Notes under the pieces: model-generated
The model's input: only the letters and a program-made list of their open reading frames with translations
What the model was told of the DNA's origin: nothing
Database searches by the model: none
Program-made: the position numbers and the translations under genes
Part shown: one piece after another, positions 41,501 through 49,294 of the stretch
Layout of the letters: the number at the start of each line of letters is the position of its first letter
Numbering within the stretch: the first letter of the stretch is position 1
Source of the DNA: Duganella sp. CF402
GTDB taxonomy: Bacteria > Pseudomonadota > Gammaproteobacteria > Burkholderiales > Burkholderiaceae_D
Direction of reading: 5' to 3'
Assembly (NCBI RefSeq): GCF_900109645.1
Contig: NZ_FOBG01000006.1
Location: forward strand, 1 to 64,000
Length of the DNA stretch: 64,000 bases

Positions 41501-42313
41501 ATGAAACGATACGTACTGGCCGCACTGGCCACCACGATGCTGTTCGGCGCGACCGGCGCCGCAATGGCCGACGACGCGCTCAAGGCGGCGATCGCCGCGC
41601 CATCGCGCACGCCGGATAATGTGAAGCGCGACGTCTATCGCCATCCGTATGAAACGCTGAACTTCTTCGGCATCAAGCCGAATATGACGGTGATCGAACT
41701 GGCGCCGGGCGGCGGCTGGTACACCGAAATTCTCGCGCCTTACCTGCGCGCGAATGGCAAGCTGATTACCGGCGGCAGCGACCTGGCCTCGCCGAACGAG
41801 AATGAGCGCAAGAGCGCGGAGCGCTGGATGGCGCGCCTGAACGCCAAGCCGGAGGTGTACAACAAGGTGGCGGTGGGCGTGTTCTCGCCGGGCCGCAAGT
41901 ACGAGATGGCGCCGCCGAACAGTGTCGACATGGTGGTCACTTTCCGCAATATCCATAACTGGATTCCGCTGGGTCCGGAGAAGATGAAGGAGCTGTTCGG
42001 CAGCCTGTACACGGTGCTGAAACCGGGCGGCGTGCTGGGCGTGGAGGAGCATCGCTTGCCGGCTTCTAAGACGCAGGATGAGAAAGCCAGCACTGGCTAT
42101 ATGCACGAGCAGTATGTGATCAAGCTGGCGGAATCGGCCGGCTTCAAGTTCGCCGGCAAGTCGGAGGTGAACGCCAATCCGAAGGATACGGCTGATCACA
42201 AGAACGGCGTGTGGGCGCTGCCGCCGACCTACACCAACGGCGATGAAGACCGCGCCAAGTACCAGGCCATCGGCGAGAGCGACCGCATGACGCTCAAGTT
42301 CGTCAAGCCGTAA
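41501..42313 (+). CDS. Exported class I methyltransferase-fold protein
   Basis: 270 residues. Signal peptide MKRYVLAALATTMLFGATGAAMA (cleavage near 23), then a class I methyltransferase fold: TVIELAPGGGWYTEILAPYL (SAM loop), NSVDMVVTFRNIHNW and LKPGGVLGVEEHR. This matches the predicted-methyltransferase group COG4798, whose members frequently have signal peptides although SAM is cytoplasmic, so its true activity is unclear. CAGGAG precedes the ATG at 41501; the open frame begins 39 bp earlier without support. Divergent from the TldD operon and convergent (2 bp) with a receptor gene. Confidence 0.85.
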   Translation: MKRYVLAALATTMLFGATGAAMADDALKAAIAAPSRTPDNVKRDVYRHPYETLNFFGIKPNMTVIELAPGGGWYTEILAPYLRANGKLITGGSDLASPNENERKSAERWMARLNAKPEVYNKVAVGVFSPGRKYEMAPPNSVDMVVTFRNIHNWIPLGPEKMKELFGSLYTVLKPGGVLGVEEHRLPASKTQDEKASTGYMHEQYVIKLAESAGFKFAGKSEVNANPKDTADHKNGVWALPPTYTNGDEDRAKYQAIGESDRMTLKFVKP

Positions 42314-42315
42314 TG

Positions 42316-43782
42316 TCAGAAGCGCGTGAACTTGGTTTCGTCGGGCGCGCGCTCTGGTGCTAAGGCGATGTTGCGGGCCGGGCGTGCGGCCACCGGTTTC
42401 AGTACCGCCGGCCGCCGCACTGTGGTGGTGTCTTCCACCACGTACTGCTTGAATACCGCCATCAGGCGCCGCAGCTGGTCCGCTTGCCCGTTCATCTCTT
42501 CCGCAGTCGCGGCCAGTTCTTCGGAGCTGGCCGCATTCATTTGCGTGGTCTCGCTCAGCTGAATCACCGCGCCGTTGATCTGCCGCACGCCGGAACTCTG
42601 CTCCTCCGACGCCGCCGAAATCTCCTGCACCAAATCCGAGGTCTTGCGGATATTCGGCGCCAACTGATCGAACATCTGGCCCGCCTGCTCCGCCAGTTTC
42701 ACGCTGTCCGCCGCCACTTCGCCGATTTCCTGCGCCGCCACCTGGCTGCGCTCGGCCAGCTTGCGCACCTCGGCCGCCACCACCGCAAACCCCTTGCCAT
42801 GCTCGCCCGCGCGCGCCGCTTCTATCGCCGCATTCAAGGCCAGCAAATTGGTCTGATATGCGATGTCGTCGATGATGCCGATCTTGCCGGCGATTTGCTT
42901 CATGGCCGATGCCGTTGCCTTCACCACCTCGCCGCCACGCTCCGCCTCCGATGCCGCCTGCGTGGCGATACCGTCGGTGACCTTGGCGTTCTCGGTGTTC
43001 TGCGCAATCGACGCTGTCATCTGCTCGATCGATGCGCTGGTTTCCTCCACGCCCGCCGCCTGCTCGCTGGCCGCCTGCGACAAGGACTGCGCGGTGGCGC
43101 TCACCTCCTGCGATGCCCCGGCCAGGCTGCTCACCACCAGCTGCACTTCGCGCACAATGGACGACAAACTGCGCGCCAGCCACACCGCCAGCACGCAACC
43201 GAGGATGGCGATCGCCACATCCACCGCCAGAATAATCTGCTTGGCCGAATCGGTCACCTGCCGCATGGACTCGGACTCCTTCTGCGTCTCGGCGTCGTTT
43301 ACCTTGAGCAGCTTGCGGAAGGCGGCGGCGATGGCTTCGTCGGCGCCCTTGATGTTCTTGTCCATCTCCAGCGCCGTCATGCCCTTCTCGTGCATGGCTT
43401 CCAGCTGCGCCATGCTGTGCTCATAACTCTTGACGCCGGCCGACACCTCGCCCAGCAGCAACTGCTCTTCCGCCGTCAGGTCGCCGGCGGCGCGATAGGC
43501 CGCCATCTCTTTTTCAATCTGCGCCAGTTCGGTGCGGAACTGCGCATTGCTGTCCGGCCCACGGAGGATATAATTTTTGAAGTGACGCACGGCGCGGCCA
43601 TGCGCGGTCACGCCTTCCAGCACGGCGTTCTTGCGCGCCAGCGTGACGGTTTCGAAGCTGTTCCAGTGATCGTGCAGTGAAGTCAGCTTGCTGAAGGCGA
43701 TGACGCCCAGCAGTACCACCAGCAGCACGATGCCGCCGAACCCCGCATGCAGCCGGGTCTCCATCTTCATTTGACTGAGCAT
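42316..43782 (-). CDS. Methyl-accepting chemotaxis protein with C-terminal CheR-tether motif
   Basis: 488 residues: TM1 near 12-30, four-helix periplasmic domain to about 185, TM2 near 187-208, HAMP-like region and signalling hairpin with DDIAYQTNLLALNAAIEAARAG. It ends APDETKFTRF; KFTRF fits the CheR-binding pentapeptide pattern x-[FHWY]-x-x-[FHWY]. Last gene of the chemosensory cluster, 57 bp behind a binding-protein gene. The ATG at 43782 has GGAGGA; an in-frame codon further upstream is not used. Confidence 0.9.
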   Translation of the reverse strand: MLSQMKMETRLHAGFGGIVLLVVLLGVIAFSKLTSLHDHWNSFETVTLARKNAVLEGVTAHGRAVRHFKNYILRGPDSNAQFRTELAQIEKEMAAYRAAGDLTAEEQLLLGEVSAGVKSYEHSMAQLEAMHEKGMTALEMDKNIKGADEAIAAAFRKLLKVNDAETQKESESMRQVTDSAKQIILAVDVAIAILGCVLAVWLARSLSSIVREVQLVVSSLAGASQEVSATAQSLSQAASEQAAGVEETSASIEQMTASIAQNTENAKVTDGIATQAASEAERGGEVVKATASAMKQIAGKIGIIDDIAYQTNLLALNAAIEAARAGEHGKGFAVVAAEVRKLAERSQVAAQEIGEVAADSVKLAEQAGQMFDQLAPNIRKTSDLVQEISAASEEQSSGVRQINGAVIQLSETTQMNAASSEELAATAEEMNGQADQLRRLMAVFKQYVVEDTTTVRRPAVLKPVAARPARNIALAPERAPDETKFTRF

Positions 43783-43839
43783 GGCGTATCCTCCTCCATG
43801 CCATTGTGAACCTATATTCCGCCGCAATTCTCACCAATA

Positions 43840-44583
43840 CTAACGGTGCAGCCATTGTTTCTGAAGGCGCGCAAAAGTGCCGTCCCGCTTCATCGCGTCC
43901 AGCGCCTGCCGCCAGCGCGCCACTTGCGCTTCGGGGGCGTCGGGCGGAAAGGTCAGGTAGCTCTGGGTGCTCATCAGGGGCAGCAGCGGCACCACGGTAT
44001 CGGCCGCTACCCCGGCCTGTTTCAGCAGGGTGTCCAGTTGCTCCTGGTCGGTCACCATCGCCTGCCGGCGCCCGGCCAGCAGCATGGTCAGCATCACGCG
44101 CGCGGTGCCGACCGGCTCCAGGTTGGTGAAGCCGGCGGCGGCCAGATATTCGTAGGAGTAGAACTCGCGCGGCAGCAGGATGCCGTCCAGTTTGCGCGCA
44201 TCGTCCAGCGCTTGCAGATGCAGGCCGGCGCTGCGCAGCGCGTACAGGTGGGTGTGCGTTTCCAGCAACGGCCCTACCCACTTGAAGAGCGTCTCGCGCG
44301 ACGGCGTGCGCTTGGGGCAGGCCAGCACCACGTTCTCGCCAGCCAGCGCGGTGCGGTAGGCGCGTACCCACGGCACCACCTGCAGCGGTGCACGGTCGCC
44401 GATGCGGCGCTGGATGTCCTTGACCACTTCGGCGCAAAAGCCGCTAATCACGCCGTCGCGCTGGAAGAACAGCGGCGCGGCATCGGCGCCAAGAATGCGC
44501 AGCGGCCCCTGGGCCGCCGTCGCAGGCAGCGGCGCCGCCGATATTGCCAGCAGCAGCGCCACGGCCCAGGTTCTACAGCGCAT
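43840..44583 (-). CDS. Periplasmic solute-binding protein (SBP_bac_3 type), second copy
   Basis: 247 residues. Signal peptide MRCRTWAVALLLAISAAPLPATAA, then a type II binding-protein fold (GPLRILGADAAPLFFQRDGVISGFCAEVVKDIQRR, VVLACPKRTPSRE). No permease or ATPase gene is adjacent. It is located between chemoreceptor genes and so may present a ligand to a receptor rather than feed a transporter. Tandem paralogue of the next gene, 23 bp apart; shared PWxRAYR, ACPKRTP-type and FYSYxYLxxAGFTNLEPV segments. Confidence 0.88.
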   Translation of the reverse strand: MRCRTWAVALLLAISAAPLPATAAQGPLRILGADAAPLFFQRDGVISGFCAEVVKDIQRRIGDRAPLQVVPWVRAYRTALAGENVVLACPKRTPSRETLFKWVGPLLETHTHLYALRSAGLHLQALDDARKLDGILLPREFYSYEYLAAAGFTNLEPVGTARVMLTMLLAGRRQAMVTDQEQLDTLLKQAGVAADTVVPLLPLMSTQSYLTFPPDAPEAQVARWRQALDAMKRDGTFARLQKQWLHR

Positions 44584-44606
44584 TGCTCATCCTTCTCACC
44601 AAGGGG

Positions 44607-45359
44607 TTAGCGGCGCGGCAGCAGCGCGGTTCCGTCCGGGAACCACTGGCGCTGCAGGCGCGCCAGCGCGCCGTCGCGCTTCATCCTGTCCAGCGCTTGC
44701 TGCCATTGTGCCACCTGGCTGTCCGGCGCGTCGAGCGCGAATGTGAAGTAGCTTTGGATACTCATCAGTTTCAGCACCGGCTCCACCTGGTCTGCGTCGG
44801 CCCCGGCCTGTTCCAGCAGCGCCGGCAACTGCTCGCGGTCCAGTACCATCACCGGACGGCGGCCCGCCAGCAGCATGGCCAGCATGGTTTGCGATGAGTT
44901 CACCGGTTCGAGATTGGTAAAGCCGGCGTCGCGCAGGTATTGGTAGGAGTAGAAATCGCGCGGCACCAGAATGCCCTCCAGCGCGCGTGCCTCGTTCAGC
45001 GACGACAGGTGGATGCGCGAACGGCGCAACGCGTAGAACATGCTTTCCGATTCCAGCACCGGCCCGACCCACTTGAAGCGCGGCTCGCGCTCCGGCGTGC
45101 GCTTGGGGCACAGCAGGACCACGTTGGCGCCGTCCATGCCCATGCGGTAGGCGCGCGCCCACGGCATCAGTTCAATGTGCGTGGTATCGCCGACGCGGCG
45201 CTGCAGTTCGCGGATCAGTTCCACGCAATACCCAGTAATGGCACCGTCGCGCGTGAAACTCAGCGGCGGTATGCCCGAGGCGATGATGCGCAGCGGCTCG
45301 CGCGCCGGCGCCAGCGCCGCTGCCAGCAGCAAGACCAGAAGCAGCACGGCGCGGCACAC
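44607..45359 (-). CDS. Periplasmic solute-binding protein (SBP_bac_3 type), first copy
   Basis: 250 residues, same family as its neighbour at 43840. The hydrophobic N terminus CRAVLLLVLLLAAALAPA is a signal peptide. Start is GTG at 45359, placed by a GAGGA site seven bases upstream; the only ATG nearby is out of frame. The binding-site half with FYSYQYLRDAGFTNLEPVNSSQ is conserved with the paralogue. 9 bp behind a receptor gene, therefore in the same transcript. Ligand unknown, probably a small polar or amino-acid-like compound. Confidence 0.86.
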   Translation of the reverse strand: MCRAVLLLVLLLAAALAPAREPLRIIASGIPPLSFTRDGAITGYCVELIRELQRRVGDTTHIELMPWARAYRMGMDGANVVLLCPKRTPEREPRFKWVGPVLESESMFYALRRSRIHLSSLNEARALEGILVPRDFYSYQYLRDAGFTNLEPVNSSQTMLAMLLAGRRPVMVLDREQLPALLEQAGADADQVEPVLKLMSIQSYFTFALDAPDSQVAQWQQALDRMKRDGALARLQRQWFPDGTALLPRR

Positions 45360-45368
45360 GGCGCATCC

Positions 45369-47057
45369 TCAGAACTTGACGAAGTTGGTTTCGTCCGGAT
45401 CGCTCATTTCCGGCATGCGCCGGCTGGCGAAGTTATTGCTCAGGCGAGCCGGCTTGCCGGGCTTGCGCCGCGCCGGCCCCTGCGTCTGCGTCGCCGGTTT
45501 GTGCAGGGAACCGGACAGGCGGAAGAAGGACATGGTCTGCTGCAGTTGCTCCGCCTGGCCGCTCATCTCTTCCGCCGTCGCCGCCAGTTCTTCCGAACTC
45601 GATGCATTCTGCTGGGTGGTCTGGCTCAGCTGCGTGACCGCCGCGTTGATCTGCCCCACGCCCGACGATTGCTCTTCCGACGACGCGGTAATCTCCTGCA
45701 CCAGGTTGGAGGTGCGGCGGATGTTGGGCACCATCGCGTCCAGCAGGCGGCCGGCCTTCTCGGCCAGCTCCACGCTGCTGCTGGCGACCTGCTCGATTTC
45801 CTGCGCCGCCACCTGGCTGCGTTCGGCCAGCTTGCGCACCTCGGCCGCCACCACCGCGAAGCCCTTGCCATGCTCGCCGGCGCGCGCCGCCTCGATCGCC
45901 GCGTTCAGCGCCAGCAGGTTGGTCTGGTACGCGATATCGTCGATGATGCTGATTTTCTTGGCGATCTGCTGCATCGCCGCCACGGTCGACTTGACCGCCT
46001 CGCCGCCTTCCTGCGCTTCCAGCGCCGCCTTGCTGGCGATGCCGTCGGTGACCTTGGCGTTCTCTGTGTTCTGCGCGATGGAAGCCGTCATCTGTTCGAC
46101 CGAGGCGCTGGTCTGCTCGGTGCCCGCAGCCTGCTCGCTGGCGGCCTGCGACAGCGACTGCGCGGTGGCGCTCACCTCTTCCGAGGCCGAGGCCAGCGCC
46201 TCGGCGCCGTTGTTCACCTCATCCACCACCTGCGACAGTTTGTCGATCATGCCTTTCATGGCCGCCAGCAGGCTGCTACTGTCGCCTGCCTTGAGTGCCA
46301 CCTCGACCCGCAGGTCGCCATCCGCCACCTGGCGCACGATGTCGGCCGCGTAGGCCGGGTCGCCGCCCAGCTGCTTCATGATGTCGCGCAGGATCAGCAG
46401 GCCCAAAGCCACCAGCACCAGCAGCGCCGCACTGGATGCGGTGTACATCCGCGAGGTGGCGGCGGCCGAGGCGGCGTCGGCTTCCTTGACGGCGTCGTCG
46501 CCGTACTTGGCGTTCATGTCGACCAGCTTTTCCAGATTGGTTTCCACCTCGTGGAAGTTGTTGCGGTTCTCGACCAGGTTGTTATGCAGCGCGACGAACA
46601 GCTCCTTGCGCTTGCCGGCTTCGGCGTTCTGGATCTGCGTCAGGATGTTGCCGAATTCGTTGTTCTTGGCCTTCCACGCATCCCAGCCCTTGACGAAGAC
46701 CTTCCACACCGCCGCCTCCTCCGGCGTTTGCGGCAGCGGTTCGTAGATCTTCCAGGCCTTGTCGATCTGCTCGAACAACTCGTTGCGGCGCTTGATCTGC
46801 TGGGTGATTTCCGCTGTGTTCTCGGGGAACATGGCGGTCGCGTCGGCAGCCCGGTTGGCGGAGCGGATGCCGGTCTTGGCCTCGTTCATACTCATCAGCG
46901 ACTGCACCGACGGCATGCGGTTGCGGCCTATTTCAGCCAGCATCTCGCCTTGCTTCTTCAGGCCCATAAAGGCAATCAGGACCACCACCAGCAATGCCAG
47001 CACGGCGACGCCCAGCAGCGTCAGGATCTTGGTGCGGACGGTAACGTTTGCGAACAT
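45369..47057 (-). CDS. Methyl-accepting chemotaxis protein with C-terminal CheR-tether motif
   Basis: 562 residues: TM1 (about 12-32), periplasmic helical domain (35-205), TM2 (about 208-228), HAMP (MKQLGGDPAYAADIVRQVADGDL), signalling hairpin with the DDIAYQTNLLALNAAIEAARAG tip. It ends DETNFVKF, whose NFVKF fits the CheR-binding pentapeptide. The cytoplasmic part is almost identical in sequence to the receptor at 47585, while the ligand domain differs. The only CheW between them and the close spacing (8 bp) indicate one operon. Confidence 0.92.
   Translation of the reverse strand: MFANVTVRTKILTLLGVAVLALLVVVLIAFMGLKKQGEMLAEIGRNRMPSVQSLMSMNEAKTGIRSANRAADATAMFPENTAEITQQIKRRNELFEQIDKAWKIYEPLPQTPEEAAVWKVFVKGWDAWKAKNNEFGNILTQIQNAEAGKRKELFVALHNNLVENRNNFHEVETNLEKLVDMNAKYGDDAVKEADAASAAATSRMYTASSAALLVLVALGLLILRDIMKQLGGDPAYAADIVRQVADGDLRVEVALKAGDSSSLLAAMKGMIDKLSQVVDEVNNGAEALASASEEVSATAQSLSQAASEQAAGTEQTSASVEQMTASIAQNTENAKVTDGIASKAALEAQEGGEAVKSTVAAMQQIAKKISIIDDIAYQTNLLALNAAIEAARAGEHGKGFAVVAAEVRKLAERSQVAAQEIEQVASSSVELAEKAGRLLDAMVPNIRRTSNLVQEITASSEEQSSGVGQINAAVTQLSQTTQQNASSSEELAATAEEMSGQAEQLQQTMSFFRLSGSLHKPATQTQGPARRKPGKPARLSNNFASRRMPEMSDPDETNFVKF
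45530..46260. repeat. Long near-identical DNA block shared by two receptor genes (copy 1; copy 2 at 47740-48470)
   Basis: The signalling-domain coding DNA of the receptors at 45369 and 47585 is nearly the same over about 700 bp, with only scattered base changes, in direct orientation 2.2 kb apart. The parts coding for the ligand domains and C-terminal linkers differ clearly. Coordinates are approximate, judged by eye. Confidence 0.75.
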
Positions 47058-47065
47058 GATGTCTC

Positions 47066-47572
47066 CTAAGGGATTTGCGCGACGAACTCCTGCAGATGTA
47101 ACGTCGATACCACGTGCTGCACATTGAGCAGCAAGATGAAGCGCCCATTGACCTTGCCGATGCCGTTCAGCAGATCGGCTTTCACCGCGCCGAAGCGTGG
47201 CGCCGGCTCGATGTCGCCGCCGGGGATGTCGAGCACCGCGTTGACCGCGTCGACCAGGATGCCGATCACGAACGGCCCCTCTTCGACTTCCACCTCGACC
47301 ACGATGATGCAGGTGCGCTTGCTGATGGCGGACGTCTCGCGTTCGAGCCGCCGCGCCAGGTCCAGCACCGGCACCGCCGTGCCGCGCAGGTTGATCACGC
47401 CGCAGATCGACGGCGGCATCTGCGGCACCGGCGTCACGCCCGCGTACTCGAGGATCTCGCGCACCGACAGGATCCCCATCGCAAACATATCCTGCCCCAG
47501 CATGAAGCTCAGGTACTGGGACGACACCGGCAACGGCGCCGGCGGCGTGTCAACTACGGTCAAGGTGCTCAT
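47066..47572 (-). CDS. cheW: CheW adaptor protein (second CheW of the cluster)
   Basis: 168 residues. CheW links receptors to CheA. Typical features: YLSFMLGQDMFAMGILSVREILEY, PSICGVINLRGTAVPVLDLARR, and IGILVDAVNAVLDI. The ATG at 47572 with an AGG site six bases away is favoured over the GTG one codon upstream. It lies between two receptor genes, so it may serve these receptors specifically. Clearly related to the CheW at 52988. Confidence 0.93.
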   Translation of the reverse strand: MSTLTVVDTPPAPLPVSSQYLSFMLGQDMFAMGILSVREILEYAGVTPVPQMPPSICGVINLRGTAVPVLDLARRLERETSAISKRTCIIVVEVEVEEGPFVIGILVDAVNAVLDIPGGDIEPAPRFGAVKADLLNGIGKVNGRFILLLNVQHVVSTLHLQEFVAQIP

Positions 47573-47584
47573 CACCAGCCTCGC

Positions 47585-49267
47585 TTAGAATTTGACGAAG
47601 TGCGACTCATCCGGTTCGTTCATCTCGCTCATGCGGCGGCTGCTCAGCGCACTCACCGGCGTGCGGCCGCGCGGCGGCTTGCGGGCCGGGATCACCGGTG
47701 CCCGCGTGAGCGACGAGGAACCGGCCAGCTTGAAGAAGGACATGGTCTGCTGCAGCTGTTCCGCCTGGCTGCTCATCTCTTCCGCCGTCGCCGCCAGTTC
47801 TTCCGAGCTCGAGGCGTTCTGCTGGGTGGTCTGGCTCAGCTGCGTGACCGCCGCGTTGATCTGGCCGACGCCGGCCGACTGCTCTTCCGACGCCGCCGTG
47901 ATTTCCTGCACCAGGTTGGAGGTGCGGCGGATGTTCGGCACCATCTCACCGAGCAGCTGGCCGGCCTTCTCCGCCAGTTCGACACTGCTGGACGCCACTT
48001 GTTCAATTTCCTGCGCCGCCACCTGGCTGCGTTCGGCCAGCTTGCGCACCTCGGCCGCCACCACCGCGAAGCCCTTGCCATGCTCGCCGGCGCGCGCCGC
48101 TTCGATCGCCGCGTTCAGCGCCAGCAGATTGGTCTGGTAAGCGATGTCGTCGATGATGCTGATCTTCTTGGCGATCTGCTGCATCGCCGCCACGGTCGAC
48201 TTGACCGCCTCGCCGCCTTCCTGCGCTTCCACCGCCGCCTTGCTGGCGATGCCGTCGGTGACCTTGGCGTTCTCGGTGTTTTGCGCAATCGAGGCCGTCA
48301 TCTGCTCAACCGAGGCGCTGGTCTCTTCAGTGCCGGCGGCCTGCTCGCTGGCCGCCTGCGACAGCGACTGCGCGGTAGCGCTCACCTCTTCCGAGGCCGA
48401 GGCCAGCGCTTCGGCGCCGTTGTTCACTTCCTGCACCACGTGCGACAACTTCTCGATCATACCCTTCATTGCCGCCAGCAGGCTGCTGGTATCGCCAGGC
48501 TTGACGTCGACATCAACGCGCAGGTCGCCGTCGGCCACCTGGCGCACGATCTCGGCCGCATACGATGGATCGCCGCCCAGCTGTTTCATGATGCCGGCCA
48601 GGATCACCAGGCCAATCGCCACCAGCAGCGCCAGCGCCACGCCGGACGCCAGGTACATGGTGTTCATGGCCTTGGCCGACGACTCATCCGCGTGACGGAC
48701 CGCGTCGTTGCCGTAGCCGACGTTCAGCTCCACCAGCTTGTTCAGGCTTTCCTCGGCCTCGCGGAAGGCGGCGCTGTTGTCCTTCAGCGTGGCGTGCAGC
48801 GTCAGGAACAGTTCCTTGCGCTTGGCCGGTTCGGCGCGCGTGATCTGGTTGCCAAGCTCGCTGATCTGCATGTCGCGCTGCTTCCACGCATCCCACTGCT
48901 TGACGAAGACATTCCACACTTTCTCCTCTTCCGGCTCTTGCGGCAGCGGATCGTAGATCTTCCAGGCCTTGTCGGCGCGGGCCCAGGCTTCCTGCTTGCG
49001 CTTGATCTCGTGGGCGATGCCGCTGACGTCCTCCGGGGTGCTCGACATGGCGTCGATGGCGCGGCTGGCCGAACGCACCGCCGTCTGCGCCTCGCTGATG
49101 GTGAGCAGCGTCTGCACCGACGGCAGCCGGTTGGCGCCGATTTCAGCCAGCATCAGCCCCTGCGTCTTCATGCCGGCAAAGGCGATCAGCACCACCGTCA
49201 CCAGCGCGGCGACCGCTACCCCCAGCAAAATCAAAATCTTGGTCCGTACCTGCAATGTCGACAGCAT
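47585..49267 (-). CDS. Methyl-accepting chemotaxis protein with C-terminal CheR-tether motif
   Basis: 560 residues with the same plan as the receptor at 45369: TM1 (about 10-30), periplasmic helical domain, TM2 (about 208-228), HAMP (IMKQLGGDPSYAAEIVRQVADGDL), signalling hairpin. It ends DESHFVKF, with HFVKF as a possible CheR-binding pentapeptide. Signalling part nearly identical to the neighbouring receptor; ligand parts have diverged, though both keep KAWKIYxPLPQ and WDAWK. 27 bp behind the REC-EAL gene stop region, so within the operon. Confidence 0.92.
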   Translation of the reverse strand: MLSTLQVRTKILILLGVAVAALVTVVLIAFAGMKTQGLMLAEIGANRLPSVQTLLTISEAQTAVRSASRAIDAMSSTPEDVSGIAHEIKRKQEAWARADKAWKIYDPLPQEPEEEKVWNVFVKQWDAWKQRDMQISELGNQITRAEPAKRKELFLTLHATLKDNSAAFREAEESLNKLVELNVGYGNDAVRHADESSAKAMNTMYLASGVALALLVAIGLVILAGIMKQLGGDPSYAAEIVRQVADGDLRVDVDVKPGDTSSLLAAMKGMIEKLSHVVQEVNNGAEALASASEEVSATAQSLSQAASEQAAGTEETSASVEQMTASIAQNTENAKVTDGIASKAAVEAQEGGEAVKSTVAAMQQIAKKISIIDDIAYQTNLLALNAAIEAARAGEHGKGFAVVAAEVRKLAERSQVAAQEIEQVASSSVELAEKAGQLLGEMVPNIRRTSNLVQEITAASEEQSAGVGQINAAVTQLSQTTQQNASSSEELAATAEEMSSQAEQLQQTMSFFKLAGSSSLTRAPVIPARKPPRGRTPVSALSSRRMSEMNEPDESHFVKF

Positions 49268-49294
49268 TAAAATCCCCTCTAGCTTTAGTTATGT

